A stretch of 64,000 nucleotides of DNA. It comes from Clostridium sp. AM22-11AC (GTDB taxonomy: Bacteria > Bacillota > Clostridia > Lachnospirales > Lachnospiraceae). The notes beneath the pieces are model-generated. The model saw only the letters and a program-made list of their open reading frames with translations, was not told the DNA's origin and ran no database searches. The stretch lies in NCBI RefSeq assembly GCF_003473545.1, contig NZ_QUCM01000019.1, forward strand, positions 11,496-75,495. Reading direction: 5' to 3'. Shown here piece after piece: positions 35,454 through 44,516 of the stretch. Both the position numbers and the translations under genes were made by a program. Numbering within the stretch: position 1 is the first letter of the stretch; every line of letters begins with the position of its first letter.

Positions 35454-36971
35454 ATGATGGAAGGGCAGTTTCATTCCTTGATCGATATATTTAAAACAGG
35501 AAAAGAGCAGTATCCGGAAAAGACCGCCATTATCATGGGAGAAGATACAAGGACATATGGCCAGATCTTTGACAATGCAAAAAGAATTGCCGGTTTTGTA
35601 TTGGAAAAAGAGATAAAACCTCAGGATAAAGTGGCAGTGATCTCCCAGAACCATGTAGACTATATTGAGACTGTTCTGGGTATCATTATGGCAGGCGGGG
35701 TGCCAGTAAATATCAACTGGCGCCTTGCTGCTCCGGAGCTGCACCACCTTCTGCAGTTTAACGAAGTAAAATTGACCTTTTTCCGTTCCAAAGATGAGAG
35801 TATTCGAAAGGAAATGGGAGAGCTGACGAAGGAAATGTGTCAGTGTGTGGATATGGACTGTATCAAAGAGGTTCTTGAAGGTGTAGAGCCTTTAGAACAG
35901 TTTATTGAGCGTGAGGATGAAGATGTTTTAATGCATCTGCATACAAGCGGTACTACCGGTATGCCAAAGACTGTTCGGTATACAAAGGGACAGTATATGC
36001 GGGAACTGACTACCTGTGTACATTCCCTTGGCTTTGACAAAGATACGGTGTTCCAACTGATGAGCCAGTTATTCCATTCAGCAAGTATTGGTCCTTATTC
36101 CATTTTTGCCTGCGGCGGAACCATTGTGCTGTTCCCGAAGTTTTCACCACAGGAATATTTAAAGAGCATTGAAAAGCATCATGTTACCAGGTTAAGCGCT
36201 ATTCCTACTGTACTGACTGCTTTGCTTAACCAGCCGGATTTTGACCGCTATGACCTGAGCAGTATCCATACCATCAGTTATTCCACCTGTCCCATGCCGC
36301 CGGAGCTGATCAAACGTGCGTTAAAGCATTTTAACTGCGGCTTCCAGCAGTCCTATGGCATGACAGAAATGGGTTCTATTGTCACTATGCTTACAGAAGA
36401 AGAGCATATTAAGGACAATATGCGATACCTGAATTCTGTAGGACGTCCCATTGAAGACCATAAAGTAAAGATCATCGCAGATGATGGTTCTGAATGTGCT
36501 CCCGGAGAAACCGGCGAAATTGTAGTGACAGGTCCTGGCATGATGAAAGATTATTATAAAATGCCGGATGAGACAAAGGAAGTTATGGTAGATGGCTGGT
36601 ATCATACCCGTGATATGGGCTATCTGGATGAGAACGGTTATCTTTATATCAGCGGACGCAAGAGCGATATGATCATATCCGGCGGTGAAAATATTTTCCC
36701 GCTGGAAGTAGAAAATGTTCTGCGGATGAGAGAAGACATTGCGGAAGTTTGTGTTCTTGGAGTTCCGGATGACTACTGGGGTGAATCTGTCCAGGCAGTT
36801 GTAGTATTAAGACCGGGCAGCAAACTGACACCGGAAGAGATCCGAACCTTTTGCAGAGGTAAGATCGCCGGTTATAAAATACCAAAGAAAGTATATATCT
36901 GGGAAGAACTGCCGAAAAATACCACAGGAAAGGTTTGTAAGGCAGAAGTGCTTAAGAAGATAGAAATGTAA
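35454..36971 (+). CDS. AMP-forming acyl-CoA ligase (class I adenylate-forming enzyme)
   Basis: A 505-residue ligase that activates a carboxylate with ATP and CoA. Motifs: P-loop LHTSGTTGMPK at about residue 163, QQSYGMTEMG near 302, YHTRDMGYLDENGYLYISGR near 383, and the C-terminal PKNTTGK with its catalytic Lys near 495. ATG 35454 and 35457 are both possible starts; AAGGGGA favours the second slightly. It is the third gene of its operon and stops before a strong terminator. CaiC, BaiB or phenylpropionate/cinnamate-type ligases are similar in form; substrate not assigned. Confidence 0.92.
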   Translation: MMEGQFHSLIDIFKTGKEQYPEKTAIIMGEDTRTYGQIFDNAKRIAGFVLEKEIKPQDKVAVISQNHVDYIETVLGIIMAGGVPVNINWRLAAPELHHLLQFNEVKLTFFRSKDESIRKEMGELTKEMCQCVDMDCIKEVLEGVEPLEQFIEREDEDVLMHLHTSGTTGMPKTVRYTKGQYMRELTTCVHSLGFDKDTVFQLMSQLFHSASIGPYSIFACGGTIVLFPKFSPQEYLKSIEKHHVTRLSAIPTVLTALLNQPDFDRYDLSSIHTISYSTCPMPPELIKRALKHFNCGFQQSYGMTEMGSIVTMLTEEEHIKDNMRYLNSVGRPIEDHKVKIIADDGSECAPGETGEIVVTGPGMMKDYYKMPDETKEVMVDGWYHTRDMGYLDENGYLYISGRKSDMIISGGENIFPLEVENVLRMREDIAEVCVLGVPDDYWGESVQAVVVLRPGSKLTPEEIRTFCRGKIAGYKIPKKVYIWEELPKNTTGKVCKAEVLKKIEM

Positions 36972-36983
36972 TGTGTGCATAAT

Positions 36984-37019
36984 AAAAGTGCTGCGGTTTT
37001 CATAGTCGCAGCACTTTTT
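36984..37019. terminator. Bidirectional terminator, acyl-CoA ligase / response regulator
   Basis: AAAAGTGCTGCG (36984-36995) pairs with CGCAGCACTTTTT (37007-37019). A's on the left and T's on the right serve both converging genes. Confidence 0.9.
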
Positions 37020-37032
37020 AATGTCTGTTCTA

Positions 37033-38589
37033 TCATCGGTGATTTTGCACATCCGACGGTGATTTCCCAAAATACCTTTTAAAAGCAGCGCTAAAATAAG
37101 CGGCATTTTCATAACCGGTCATAGAGGAGATCTCGTACATTTTCATGTGTGTGTTTTCCAACAGGTTTTTCGCCCGTTCCATGCGGATCTTGATCAGGTA
37201 ATCTGTGAAAGTGATCCCGGTTTCATTTTTAAAGATGGTGCTGAAATAGGAAGTGCTTAAGCATACGGTCCGGGCTACATCTTCAATGGAAAGAGTAGAC
37301 TCGGAATAATGATGTTTAATATGGTCGATAGCCTGTTCCACCTGCTTGCCGTATTTGCTTTTTCTTGCATTTAAACTGTCAACAATCTTAAAAAGATTCT
37401 GTTTCAGGTTTTCAATACTTTCCTCTAAGGTGGTGCTGGAAGCTACTTTTTTAAATTCTTCCATAGGATTATCAAATACATCCTGAAGTTCAATTCCCGA
37501 TGAGCCAAGTTCACTTGCAAGGTCTGTATACAGACGGCTGATGGAAAAGGTCATATACAGGTAGCTTTCCCTGCCGCACTGACGAAGGTTTTCTTTCAGC
37601 TGTAAAAGTTCCCGTTCCAGTCCCTTTTTATCCTGTTTTTTGATCAGGGAGATCAGGGTGGTGCCGGAAAGGGGAAGCTTGGGAGAAGGATCAGCCTCTT
37701 TTCCAATATAGGAAACTACTTCCTCATAGAAAATATCAGAGTTGGTGCCTTTGATAAAATGCAGCTTTAATGCTTCTGCCACGCTTTTCATACTTTCGTT
37801 TAAACGGTTAAGATTGTGGCACAGGTTTCCGGAGGCAATGATCACATCACAGTTCTGACCGTCGTAAGGAAAGATCTTCCGGACAGAATCAATGAGTATT
37901 TTCCTCAAAGTGATCAGCTCCAGCTTGGAACCGGATAACAGTGCCAGAGTGTAGCTGTTGTGCCTGGAATCTAAAAGGTAACATCCAGGCTGGCATAATG
38001 ATGTACTGAAGGCTGAAAATTTCTGTTCTTCTTCATAGCGGATGTCGTTAGAACGTCTTTTCAGGCTTTCTTCGTCCATGGTAATATGTAAAGCACAGCA
38101 GTAGGAGCCGGGATCCAGATCCAGGTCAGGACTTGGTGCAGGAAGGTCAGAAGCATCCTGCGTGACAATGCTTCGCAGGTATTCTGTGATCATGAGACGT
38201 TTGTCATAATGAAGCTGGCTGCAGTGAAGAACTGCATTTTCAAGGACACGGCAGAACTGGTCTACATCAATAGGCTTTAAAATGTAGTCAAATGCCTGCA
38301 GGTGCATGGCAGTGCGGGCATACTGGAAATCATCGTAAGCGCTGATGATCAGGATCACTATGTTGGGATTTAGTTCCCGGGCCTTTTTGGAAAGTTCCAG
38401 ACCATCCATATAAGGCATACGGATATCGGTGATCAGAAGGTCCGGCGGGTTTTTCTGGATCAGTTCCCAGGCTTCATTTCCATCGGCAGCAGTAGCTGTC
38501 AGTTCAATACCTAAGTCCTTCCATTTGATCTGACTGGAAAGTCCTTCCAGTATAATTTCATTGTCATCACACAGGATTGCTTGGAACAT
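37033..38589 (-). CDS. YesN-type response regulator with AraC DNA-binding domain
   Basis: A 518-residue response regulator. The receiver domain (1-120) has acidic residues Asp8-Asp9 and phospho-acceptor Asp55 in LLITDIRMPYMDG. A middle region of about 270 residues is followed by a C-terminal AraC/XylS double helix-turn-helix (about 415-515; SIEDVARTVCLSTSYFSTIFKNETG, then EISSMTGYENAAYFSAAFKRYFGKSP). The ATG at 38589 is preferred over TTG 38607, with GAGAGGTGAA upstream. It overlaps the kinase gene by 23 bp. It probably activates the divergent promoter at 42.2 kb, where two direct repeats suit an AraC-type protein. Confidence 0.93.
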   Translation of the reverse strand: MFQAILCDDNEIILEGLSSQIKWKDLGIELTATAADGNEAWELIQKNPPDLLITDIRMPYMDGLELSKKARELNPNIVILIISAYDDFQYARTAMHLQAFDYILKPIDVDQFCRVLENAVLHCSQLHYDKRLMITEYLRSIVTQDASDLPAPSPDLDLDPGSYCCALHITMDEESLKRRSNDIRYEEEQKFSAFSTSLCQPGCYLLDSRHNSYTLALLSGSKLELITLRKILIDSVRKIFPYDGQNCDVIIASGNLCHNLNRLNESMKSVAEALKLHFIKGTNSDIFYEEVVSYIGKEADPSPKLPLSGTTLISLIKKQDKKGLERELLQLKENLRQCGRESYLYMTFSISRLYTDLASELGSSGIELQDVFDNPMEEFKKVASSTTLEESIENLKQNLFKIVDSLNARKSKYGKQVEQAIDHIKHHYSESTLSIEDVARTVCLSTSYFSTIFKNETGITFTDYLIKIRMERAKNLLENTHMKMYEISSMTGYENAAYFSAAFKRYFGKSPSDVQNHR

Positions 38590-40372
38590 AAGGTTCACCT
38601 CTCTCAAGTTTTGGTATTTTCAGTGTAATTTCGGTGCCTATGTCAGGATCGGAATCAATGTTCAGACCGAAATCGGGGCCATAGAAAATGCGGATCCTTT
38701 CATTTACATTGTAAAGTCCGTATCCGGAGTCCTGCTTGTCCGGCTGACGGGGAGCGTTTATTTGCTTTCGCAGTATTTCCAGCGTTTCAGGGGACATGCC
38801 CTTACTGATATCCTGTACAGAAAGAAGCAGGCAGTCTCCATTTTCACGGATGCTCACATGAATATGGACCTTTTCATCTGGAAGGGGAACGGCATGTAAA
38901 ATGGCGTTTTCTGCCAGAGGCTGCAGTAACAGTTTGGGGGTCTGGTACTGATACAGGGACGGGTCACATTCAATGGAATAAGTGAATTTTTTGCTGTAGA
39001 TCATATTGGAGATAAAAAGGTAACTTCCAATATGCTTTAATTCATCTTCGATGGTGATGATCTCCCGTCCTTTACTCAGGGAGATCTTAAATAATGTGGA
39101 CAGCTCCGTTAACATTTTCTCTGCGTCTTTATTTTTCCCCATACGCAGAAATCAGATTACAGAGTCCAGGGAATTGTAGAGAAAATGAGGCTGTATCTGT
39201 GCCTGTAATGCCTTAAATTCCGAATTTCGCAGTTTTTTCTGTTCTTCATAGATCTGGCTGATCAGTTCCTGGATCTTATTTAACATGTGGTTAAAATTGT
39301 TACCCAGCCGTCCAAGTTCATCTGCGGGAGGTTCCGAATAACGAACGGAAAAATCCCCGGCTTCTACCGCCTCCATCATAGTACAGAGAGTCTGAATGGG
39401 GCGGTATACAGACTGGGAGATACGCAGGGAAATATACAGGGCGGAAAATGCAATGATCAAAAGGACCAGCAAAAGGATCGTGGTCAGCTCTTTGGTACTT
39501 TGTGCCAGATATCTGCGGCTGATCACACCTGCAATACACCAGCCGGAACGATTTAATGTGCGGCCTACTACCAGATATTCCCTGTTGGGTATGACCACAG
39601 AACGGGTATCTGCGTCTTTGGCAGCCTGAAGGATCTGACCGGTTAGTTCATCAGATACGGAAACTGGAAAATGGGAATTATTTCCAGATTGGAAAAGTAT
39701 ATTTCCCTGAGCATCTAAAAGATAGACAGCACCGCTGTTTAAACTGTCCTGTATCTTTTTTGTCAGGTCATCTTCTTTTATATCCGCACAGATCACGCCG
39801 TTGATCCGTCCGGTAGCCTTGTCAGAAGAAGGAAGTCCCACAGAGATAAAACGGTCTTCAATGGAGCTGCGCACAATAAAACTGCCTTCATGCGGGGAAA
39901 ACCAGATGGATTCAGGGGAATTTTTAATCTTCTGGTACCATTTGGAGTCTCTGGGATCATCCGGTTTGAAAGAGTAATAGTTGGATTTATAGCGGCCGCC
40001 ATTTTCACCTAAAACATATACTCCGAAAATGTCTTTGCGGTAGGTGGAAAGGGAAGCCATATCCATGCTTCCGGAAAGATCCAGGGAATACTGGCTGGAT
40101 ACGGAGTTAAATTTCACACGCAGATTTTCCTGTATCTTAATATCACGGGTCAGCGCATCACATAGCTGCCAGGTATCATTTAGCAGACTGTCAATGTCAT
40201 TACAGATCAGATCAATGGTCTCTACAGAGGATTTTTCCGTCATGTCAGTAATAAAACGGTTGTAGAGCCTGTAAGTAGTGATACCGATCAGAAGCACCGG
40301 GATAAAGGAAAGGACAATGAAGGAAAGCAGGAGCTTTTTTCTGAAAGAGAGTTTGATGTGGAAATCATTCAT
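38567..40372 (-). pseudogene. YesM-type sensor histidine kinase interrupted by an in-frame TGA
   Basis: The open frames 40372-39152 (406 residues) and 39142-38567 are in the same frame, separated by one TGA (39152-39154) and three sense codons. Read through, it is a 601-codon kinase: membrane helix 12-33, an extracellular Cache-like domain (about 35-290), a second helix (298-316), HAMP (about 317-375), phospho-acceptor His396 in QIQPHFLYNSLDSVI, then HATPase (QPLAENAILHA; GYGLYNVNERI). In relatives the residue after DSxI is Trp, so the stop looks like TGG to TGA. As it stands, the ATPase domain is separated from the His box. An assembly error, true mutation or recoding are possible. No good ribosome site precedes 40372. 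Confidence 0.85.
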
Positions 40373-40404
40373 AATAATGAAAACGCCTTTCTTTTAATAT
40401 GCCG

Positions 40405-41403
40405 TTAATAAGCAGTAGGAAAATAGCTGACGGCATTTGCTTCTGTAATAATATTGTAAGGGATGATCACCGTAGGAAATGGAGTGTATCCCCGTTCCCG
40501 CTGATTGATCAGGGTTTCTACAATAAATCCCCATTTTGGATTGCTTTCCACCGTTCCTAAATATTCCCCTGCAATGATCGCCTTGCACACATCCTGGATC
40601 CCGTTGATGGATACAATAGAAATGTCATTGGGAGACAGACCGGCTGTTTTGATTGCCTGAAGGGCACCAAGGCCGTCTTCGTCGCTGTGAGCGAAAACTG
40701 CCTGGACGCTTTTGTGGGAGTCACTGGTTTTTACCAGGGCATTTTCCATGGCTTTCTGGGCTGTTACACGGTCAAAATTTCCGTATTCTGTGTCAATGAT
40801 ATGCAGCTGCGGATAGTTTTTCAAAGCCTGGTGAAAGCCTTTGGAGCGGGCTTTGGCAGAGGGAGAGCTTTCCGTACCGTAGATCTCTACAATGTTGCAG
40901 GAGCGGCCGGCATATTTTTCAGCTAGCAGCTGGGCGCAGATCGCTCCTTCCCGCAGATAATCCGCTGAGATCCGGGACATATACAGATCCCGGTCAATAG
41001 TATCAGCAGATTGTTCAATAAGGATAACAGGTATTCCTGCTTCTTTTGCACTTTCAAGGGCAGGAACAAGGGCATCCAGATCTGCGGGAACGATTACCAG
41101 ATAGTCTACTTTTTCACGGATCAGTTCTGTAATGTCTTCCTGCTGCCATTTTGCGGTGTATTCTTCCGGCTCATGGTAGATAAAGTCAATATTACTGGGG
41201 CCAAAGGCTTCACGAAAACTGTTGATCTGGGTAGTCCGCCAGGGATTATCTGTTTCAATCTGTGAAAATCCTACTGTTATGTGATCGTCAACGTGATTCA
41301 CCACATCAGGCAGCGGAATGGAGCTGGTGTAAATAGTGTAGACTAACAGGAACAAAAGAACGGCAATGATCATCAGACACCAGTTCTTTTTTAGAAAAGT
41401 CAT
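40405..41403 (-). CDS. Membrane-anchored periplasmic-binding-type protein
   Basis: A 332-residue protein with an uncleaved-looking N-terminal helix (CLMIIAVLLFLLVYTIYTSSI, residues 9-29), no lipobox, and a type I periplasmic-binding fold (ITVGFSQIETDNPWRTTQINSF, DYLVIVPADLDALVPALESAKEAGIPVILIEQ, AVFAHSDEDGLGALQAIKTAGL). Such proteins next to a YesM/YesN pair usually present a ligand to the kinase, making a three-component sensor. GGGAGG precedes the ATG. It lies between cyclase and kinase genes in a leftward operon. The ligand is likely a sugar-like or small organic molecule (inference). Confidence 0.87.
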   Translation of the reverse strand: MTFLKKNWCLMIIAVLLFLLVYTIYTSSIPLPDVVNHVDDHITVGFSQIETDNPWRTTQINSFREAFGPSNIDFIYHEPEEYTAKWQQEDITELIREKVDYLVIVPADLDALVPALESAKEAGIPVILIEQSADTIDRDLYMSRISADYLREGAICAQLLAEKYAGRSCNIVEIYGTESSPSAKARSKGFHQALKNYPQLHIIDTEYGNFDRVTAQKAMENALVKTSDSHKSVQAVFAHSDEDGLGALQAIKTAGLSPNDISIVSINGIQDVCKAIIAGEYLGTVESNPKWGFIVETLINQRERGYTPFPTVIIPYNIITEANAVSYFPTAY

Positions 41404-41427
41404 AAATAAACCTCCCAGAGTTATTCC

Positions 41428-42096
41428 CTAAAACTCGGCCCACATGGTGACAGGACAGCTGTCGATCCCTACAATGATCAGCGGGACAGCTGCAGCCTGT
41501 TTTAAAAAGCCTTCCGGCAGTTCTTCCATGTTGATATCTTCTACAATGCAGATGTAGCCGGGCTGGTACATGCCAAGCATGATCTGATGGGCCAGATCGC
41601 CGTCTTTTCCGTCACTGTAAGAAGCAAGGGAAACAAAATCCAGGCCAATGGCTTTCAGATTTGGGAAATTTTCACGTAAATAGGTTGCTGCAGCGCTTCC
41701 AACGGCCGGTCCGTTATTTTCATAAACAGAAGGATCGCTTTTGCGTTTCTTCCAGAAACCGGTGCGTAAAAAGAGAAAATCTGCCTGTGCGATCTGGTCC
41801 TTGTAAGGCATCAGATCTTCGATCAGGATCTTTTCACCGGCTTTTTTAGGAACGTCGATCACAAGAGGTTTCTGATAGAAGAAACGTTCCACGGGAACTT
41901 TGTCCAGAGAAATACCATTTGGATTAAAGTGCATAGGGCCGTCCAGATGAGTACCGTAGTGATTAAAAAGATGGATAGTAGCCGTATTTGCGGTATCTCC
42001 TTTTGCAATGGAAGTATGAGGTTCCAGAGAACAGGTTGGGTTTCCCGGCCAGGTAGGATCTCCGTCTTTAATAGGATATGAAAGAATTTTAAACAT
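41428..42096 (-). CDS. Cyclase-family metal hydrolase (kynurenine formamidase-like)
   Basis: A 222-residue protein of the cyclase family (kynurenine formamidase, isatin hydrolase and relatives). The metal-binding motif HYGTHLDGPMHF is at about residues 46-57, with the second-half Asp-rich segment AIGLDFVSLASY. Members hydrolyse cyclic or acyl amides. AGGAGG precedes the ATG. It is the first gene of the leftward operon with the binding protein, kinase and response regulator, directly opposite an amidohydrolase gene, so the system probably processes the same molecule that it senses. The exact substrate is unknown. Confidence 0.88.
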   Translation of the reverse strand: MFKILSYPIKDGDPTWPGNPTCSLEPHTSIAKGDTANTATIHLFNHYGTHLDGPMHFNPNGISLDKVPVERFFYQKPLVIDVPKKAGEKILIEDLMPYKDQIAQADFLFLRTGFWKKRKSDPSVYENNGPAVGSAAATYLRENFPNLKAIGLDFVSLASYSDGKDGDLAHQIMLGMYQPGYICIVEDINMEELPEGFLKQAAAVPLIIVGIDSCPVTMWAEF

Positions 42097-42171
42097 AAAA
42101 ATACCTCCTGCTTATTCACGTATTTTAATCTGTAAACATTAAAACATGATTTTATAAGAGCGTCAATAAAA

Positions 42172-42205
42172 TCAAATGAAATCAAAATATTTTCAAATGA
42201 AATCA
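42172..42205. promoter_or_regulatory. Two direct repeats 21 bp apart: candidate activator site
   Basis: TCAAATGAAATCA occurs at 42172-42184 and again, identically, at 42193-42205. The start-to-start distance is 21 bp, two helical turns. A third degenerate copy (TCAATAAAATCA) is at 42163-42174. The proximal copy ends 2 bp before the -35 of the rightward promoter. This geometry is typical for AraC-family activators, and the neighbouring response regulator has that domain. Confidence 0.65.
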
Positions 42206-42207
42206 CA

Positions 42208-42236
42208 TATACAGAAAAATATGTACAGGCTATACT
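42208..42236 (+). promoter_or_regulatory. Promoter of the amidohydrolase / ABC transporter operon
   Basis: TATACA (42208-42213), 17 bp, TATACT (42231-42236). The poor -35 beside the direct repeats fits an activator-dependent promoter. Confidence 0.55.
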
Positions 42237-42304
42237 AAGAACAGATCAGAAAACACGAAAAAATGTACAAAAACACAAGAGATGTGAAAAGAAAGGTCAA
42301 TGTT

Positions 42305-43204
42305 ATGAAAGTCATCGACATACATGCTCACATTTATGAAAAGGTAGCTGGTATCACACAGGGACAGCCAATGTCATCTACCAGCCAGGGAAAGGTTACG
42401 ATCGGTAACAGGGAGATTCAGTTTCTTCCCCCTTCCTTTGAACGCAGCTGCAGTACGGCAGAAGCGCTGATCGCCTATATGGACTGGTGCGGAATTGAAA
42501 AAGCGCTGCTTATGCCAAATCCATTTTATGGCTATCACAATTATTATTTTAAAGAAAGTGTAAAAAAGTATCCGGACCGCTTAAGGGGCGTAGCTCTGGT
42601 GGATATTATGAAAGGTAAGGCGGCAGCAGAGGAACTGGCTCAGATCTATGACGAAGGCATCCTTTTTGGTATGAAGATCGAAGTAGACAGTACGTTTCAG
42701 TGCGCACCGGGAACAAGGCTTGCAGATCCAAAACTTGCACCTGTATGGGACTGTTGTGAACAATATCATCAGCCCATGTTCATCCATATGTTCCGCAGGG
42801 AAGATATTGTGGATCTGGAACTGCTGGCAAAGACCTATCCCCATATTACATTTGTAATATGCCATATGGGAGCAGATATCTGCTTCAGGGCAGGGATGCC
42901 AAAGAGAAATTATGAAAAAGTCCTTCAGATCGTAAAAGAATATGAAAATGTTTATATTGATACATCTACAGTTCCGGACTATTATGAGGAAGAGTATCCA
43001 TGGAAAACATCTGTGAACATTATCGAAGAATGTTACCGGAAGGTAGGCGCTGATAAGATGATGTGGGCTTCTGATTATCCGGGAATGTTAAAGAAAGGAA
43101 CTTTAAATCAGCTGATCCGTCTGGTAACAGAGGAGTGCAAGAATATTCCGGAATCAGCCAAGGAAAAGATCATGGCAGAAAATGCCAGAAGGTTGTTTTT
43201 TTAA
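42305..43204 (+). CDS. Amidohydrolase-2-family metal-dependent hydrolase or decarboxylase
   Basis: A 299-residue TIM-barrel protein. The N-terminal metal motif is IDIHAHIY (residues 3-10), with later HMF(R), CHMGAD and WASDYPG motifs. The family includes ACMSD-type decarboxylases, 2-pyrone-4,6-dicarboxylate lactonase and 4-oxalomesaconate hydratase. The ATG at 42305 is chosen because the family motif begins at once; AAAGG lies upstream, and 42263 would add an unrelated basic tail. It is first in line before an RbsABC-type transporter, with an 82-bp gap and no clear terminator. Probably cytosolic (no signal peptide). Confidence 0.87.
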   Translation: MKVIDIHAHIYEKVAGITQGQPMSSTSQGKVTIGNREIQFLPPSFERSCSTAEALIAYMDWCGIEKALLMPNPFYGYHNYYFKESVKKYPDRLRGVALVDIMKGKAAAEELAQIYDEGILFGMKIEVDSTFQCAPGTRLADPKLAPVWDCCEQYHQPMFIHMFRREDIVDLELLAKTYPHITFVICHMGADICFRAGMPKRNYEKVLQIVKEYENVYIDTSTVPDYYEEEYPWKTSVNIIEECYRKVGADKMMWASDYPGMLKKGTLNQLIRLVTEECKNIPESAKEKIMAENARRLFF

Positions 43205-43286
43205 AAGCTGTTTTTAAGATTGATATGGTTCTGCAGGCAGCAGAATGAGATAAAATCATTAATCACATCAAAGGAGAGGTAACAGT

Positions 43287-44399
43287 ATGAGAAAAAAAGT
43301 AGTAGCAATGGGGTTAGCAGCAATGATGGCAATGAGTCTGGCGGCTTGCAGCTCAGGAGGATCTTCCACATCAACTACAGCAGCAGGAAGCTCAGCAGAG
43401 GCAACTACAGCAGCTGCGGCTGCATCTTCTGAAGAAAGCAAAAAAGAAGAAGCAAAGGGAGATGGTAAAGGATATGTAGTAGCGCTTTGCAACTATTCTA
43501 TCGGAAACTCATGGCGTGCCCAGATGGAGCAGGAATTTGTATCTGAAGCAGAAAAATTAAAATCAGAAGGCGTTGTAAGTGAATATTATATCACCAACTC
43601 TAATGAAGATATTAACAAGCAGATCAGTGATATGCAGGATCTGATCACAAAGAAGGTAGATGCTATTGTAATTACTGCAGCATCTCCAACTGCTCTGGCA
43701 CCTGTTGTAGAAGAAGCAACAGAAGCTGGTATTAAGGTTGTATCTTTTGATAACGTAGTTGATACAGACGAGCAGGTAGCAACTGTTGGTATTGATGAAA
43801 CAGAATTTGGACGCATTGGTGCTGAGTGGCTGGCTGAAAAACTGGATGGCAAGGGCAAGATCATTGTATTAAATGGTATTGCCGGTGCAGCAACAGACTC
43901 CTTACGTTGGGGCGGTGCTGAAGAAGTATTTAAGAACTATCCGGATATTGAAGTTTTAGGTTCTGCAAATGCATCCTGGGACTATGCACAGGGCAAGGCA
44001 GCTGTTGAGTCCATGCTTTCCGCTTATCCTGAGATTGATGGTGTATGGTCACAGGGCGGTGCTATGACACAGGGAGCAATTGATGCTTTCATCGCAGCAG
44101 GACGTGATCTGGTTCCTATGACCAGTGAAGGCAACAATGGTGCATTAAAGGCATGGTATGAAAATCGCGATAACGGCTTAAGCTGCATCGCTCCTTCTAA
44201 CCCAACTTACACCAGTGCAGAAGCTCTTCGTACTGTAATTAAGGCTTTAGATGGTGAAGATGTTCCAAAGAACGTAGTTATGGATATTGAAACAGTTACT
44301 GAGGATAACCTGGAGGATTACTACCGCCCGGATATGCCAGACAGCTTCTGGGTATTAACAGAGCTGGATGATGAAGCACTTCAGAAACTTTACAAGTAA
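43287..44399 (+). CDS. ABC transporter substrate-binding lipoprotein (ribose type)
   Basis: A 370-residue extracytoplasmic binding protein. A signal peptide ends in the lipobox LAAC (Cys21), followed by a Ser/Thr/Ala linker to about residue 55, then a type I binding domain (YVVALCNYSIGNSWRAQMEQEF, DAIVITAASPTALAPVVEEA, GIKVVSFDNVV, DGVWSQGGAMTQGAIDAF). AGAGG precedes the ATG. The domain is of the sugar/autoinducer class, but the surrounding cyclase, amidohydrolase and sensor genes suggest that the cargo need not be a simple sugar. A hairpin at 44423-44453 separates it from the ATPase gene and may raise its relative expression. Confidence 0.92.
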   Translation: MRKKVVAMGLAAMMAMSLAACSSGGSSTSTTAAGSSAEATTAAAAASSEESKKEEAKGDGKGYVVALCNYSIGNSWRAQMEQEFVSEAEKLKSEGVVSEYYITNSNEDINKQISDMQDLITKKVDAIVITAASPTALAPVVEEATEAGIKVVSFDNVVDTDEQVATVGIDETEFGRIGAEWLAEKLDGKGKIIVLNGIAGAATDSLRWGGAEEVFKNYPDIEVLGSANASWDYAQGKAAVESMLSAYPEIDGVWSQGGAMTQGAIDAFIAAGRDLVPMTSEGNNGALKAWYENRDNGLSCIAPSNPTYTSAEALRTVIKALDGEDVPKNVVMDIETVTEDNLEDYYRPDMPDSFWVLTELDDEALQKLYK

Positions 44400-44422
44400 T
44401 CCGGAATAAAAGAAATAAACAA

Positions 44423-44453
44423 GGGGCTGCCGCAAAGAAACTTGCAGCAGCCC
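44423..44453 (+). repeat. Intercistronic hairpin, GGCTGC-CG-CAAA type, second copy
   Basis: GGGGCTGCCGCAAAG pairs with CTTGCAGCAGCCC; the arms match those at 20769-20805, including the CG/CA internal loop. It lies between binding-protein and ATPase genes, with only CTTT after it, so readthrough is expected. Confidence 0.65.
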
Positions 44454-44516
44454 TTTAAAGAATATGTCCTCCCGGAATCTTGGGAGCATATGGATATGTT
44501 GAGGAGGAGGTCTATC

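Noticed and set aside
12691..36971. Bile-acid-inducible (bai) 7-alpha-dehydroxylation operon
   Set aside because: CaiB/BaiF-type transferases and a ligase are present, but there is no BaiCD/BaiH old-yellow-enzyme flavoprotein, no BaiE-like dehydratase and no BaiA-type short-chain dehydrogenase.
12691..36971. Carnitine / gamma-butyrobetaine (cai/gbu) cluster
   Set aside because: CoA-transferase, dehydrogenase, crotonase and Etf fit, but there is no BCCT-type transporter (GntP permeases instead), and five transferases far exceed that pathway's need.
39152..39154. Selenocysteine at the in-frame TGA
   Set aside because: The position is Trp in relatives, it is not a redox site, and no convincing SECIS-like hairpin was seen directly after it.
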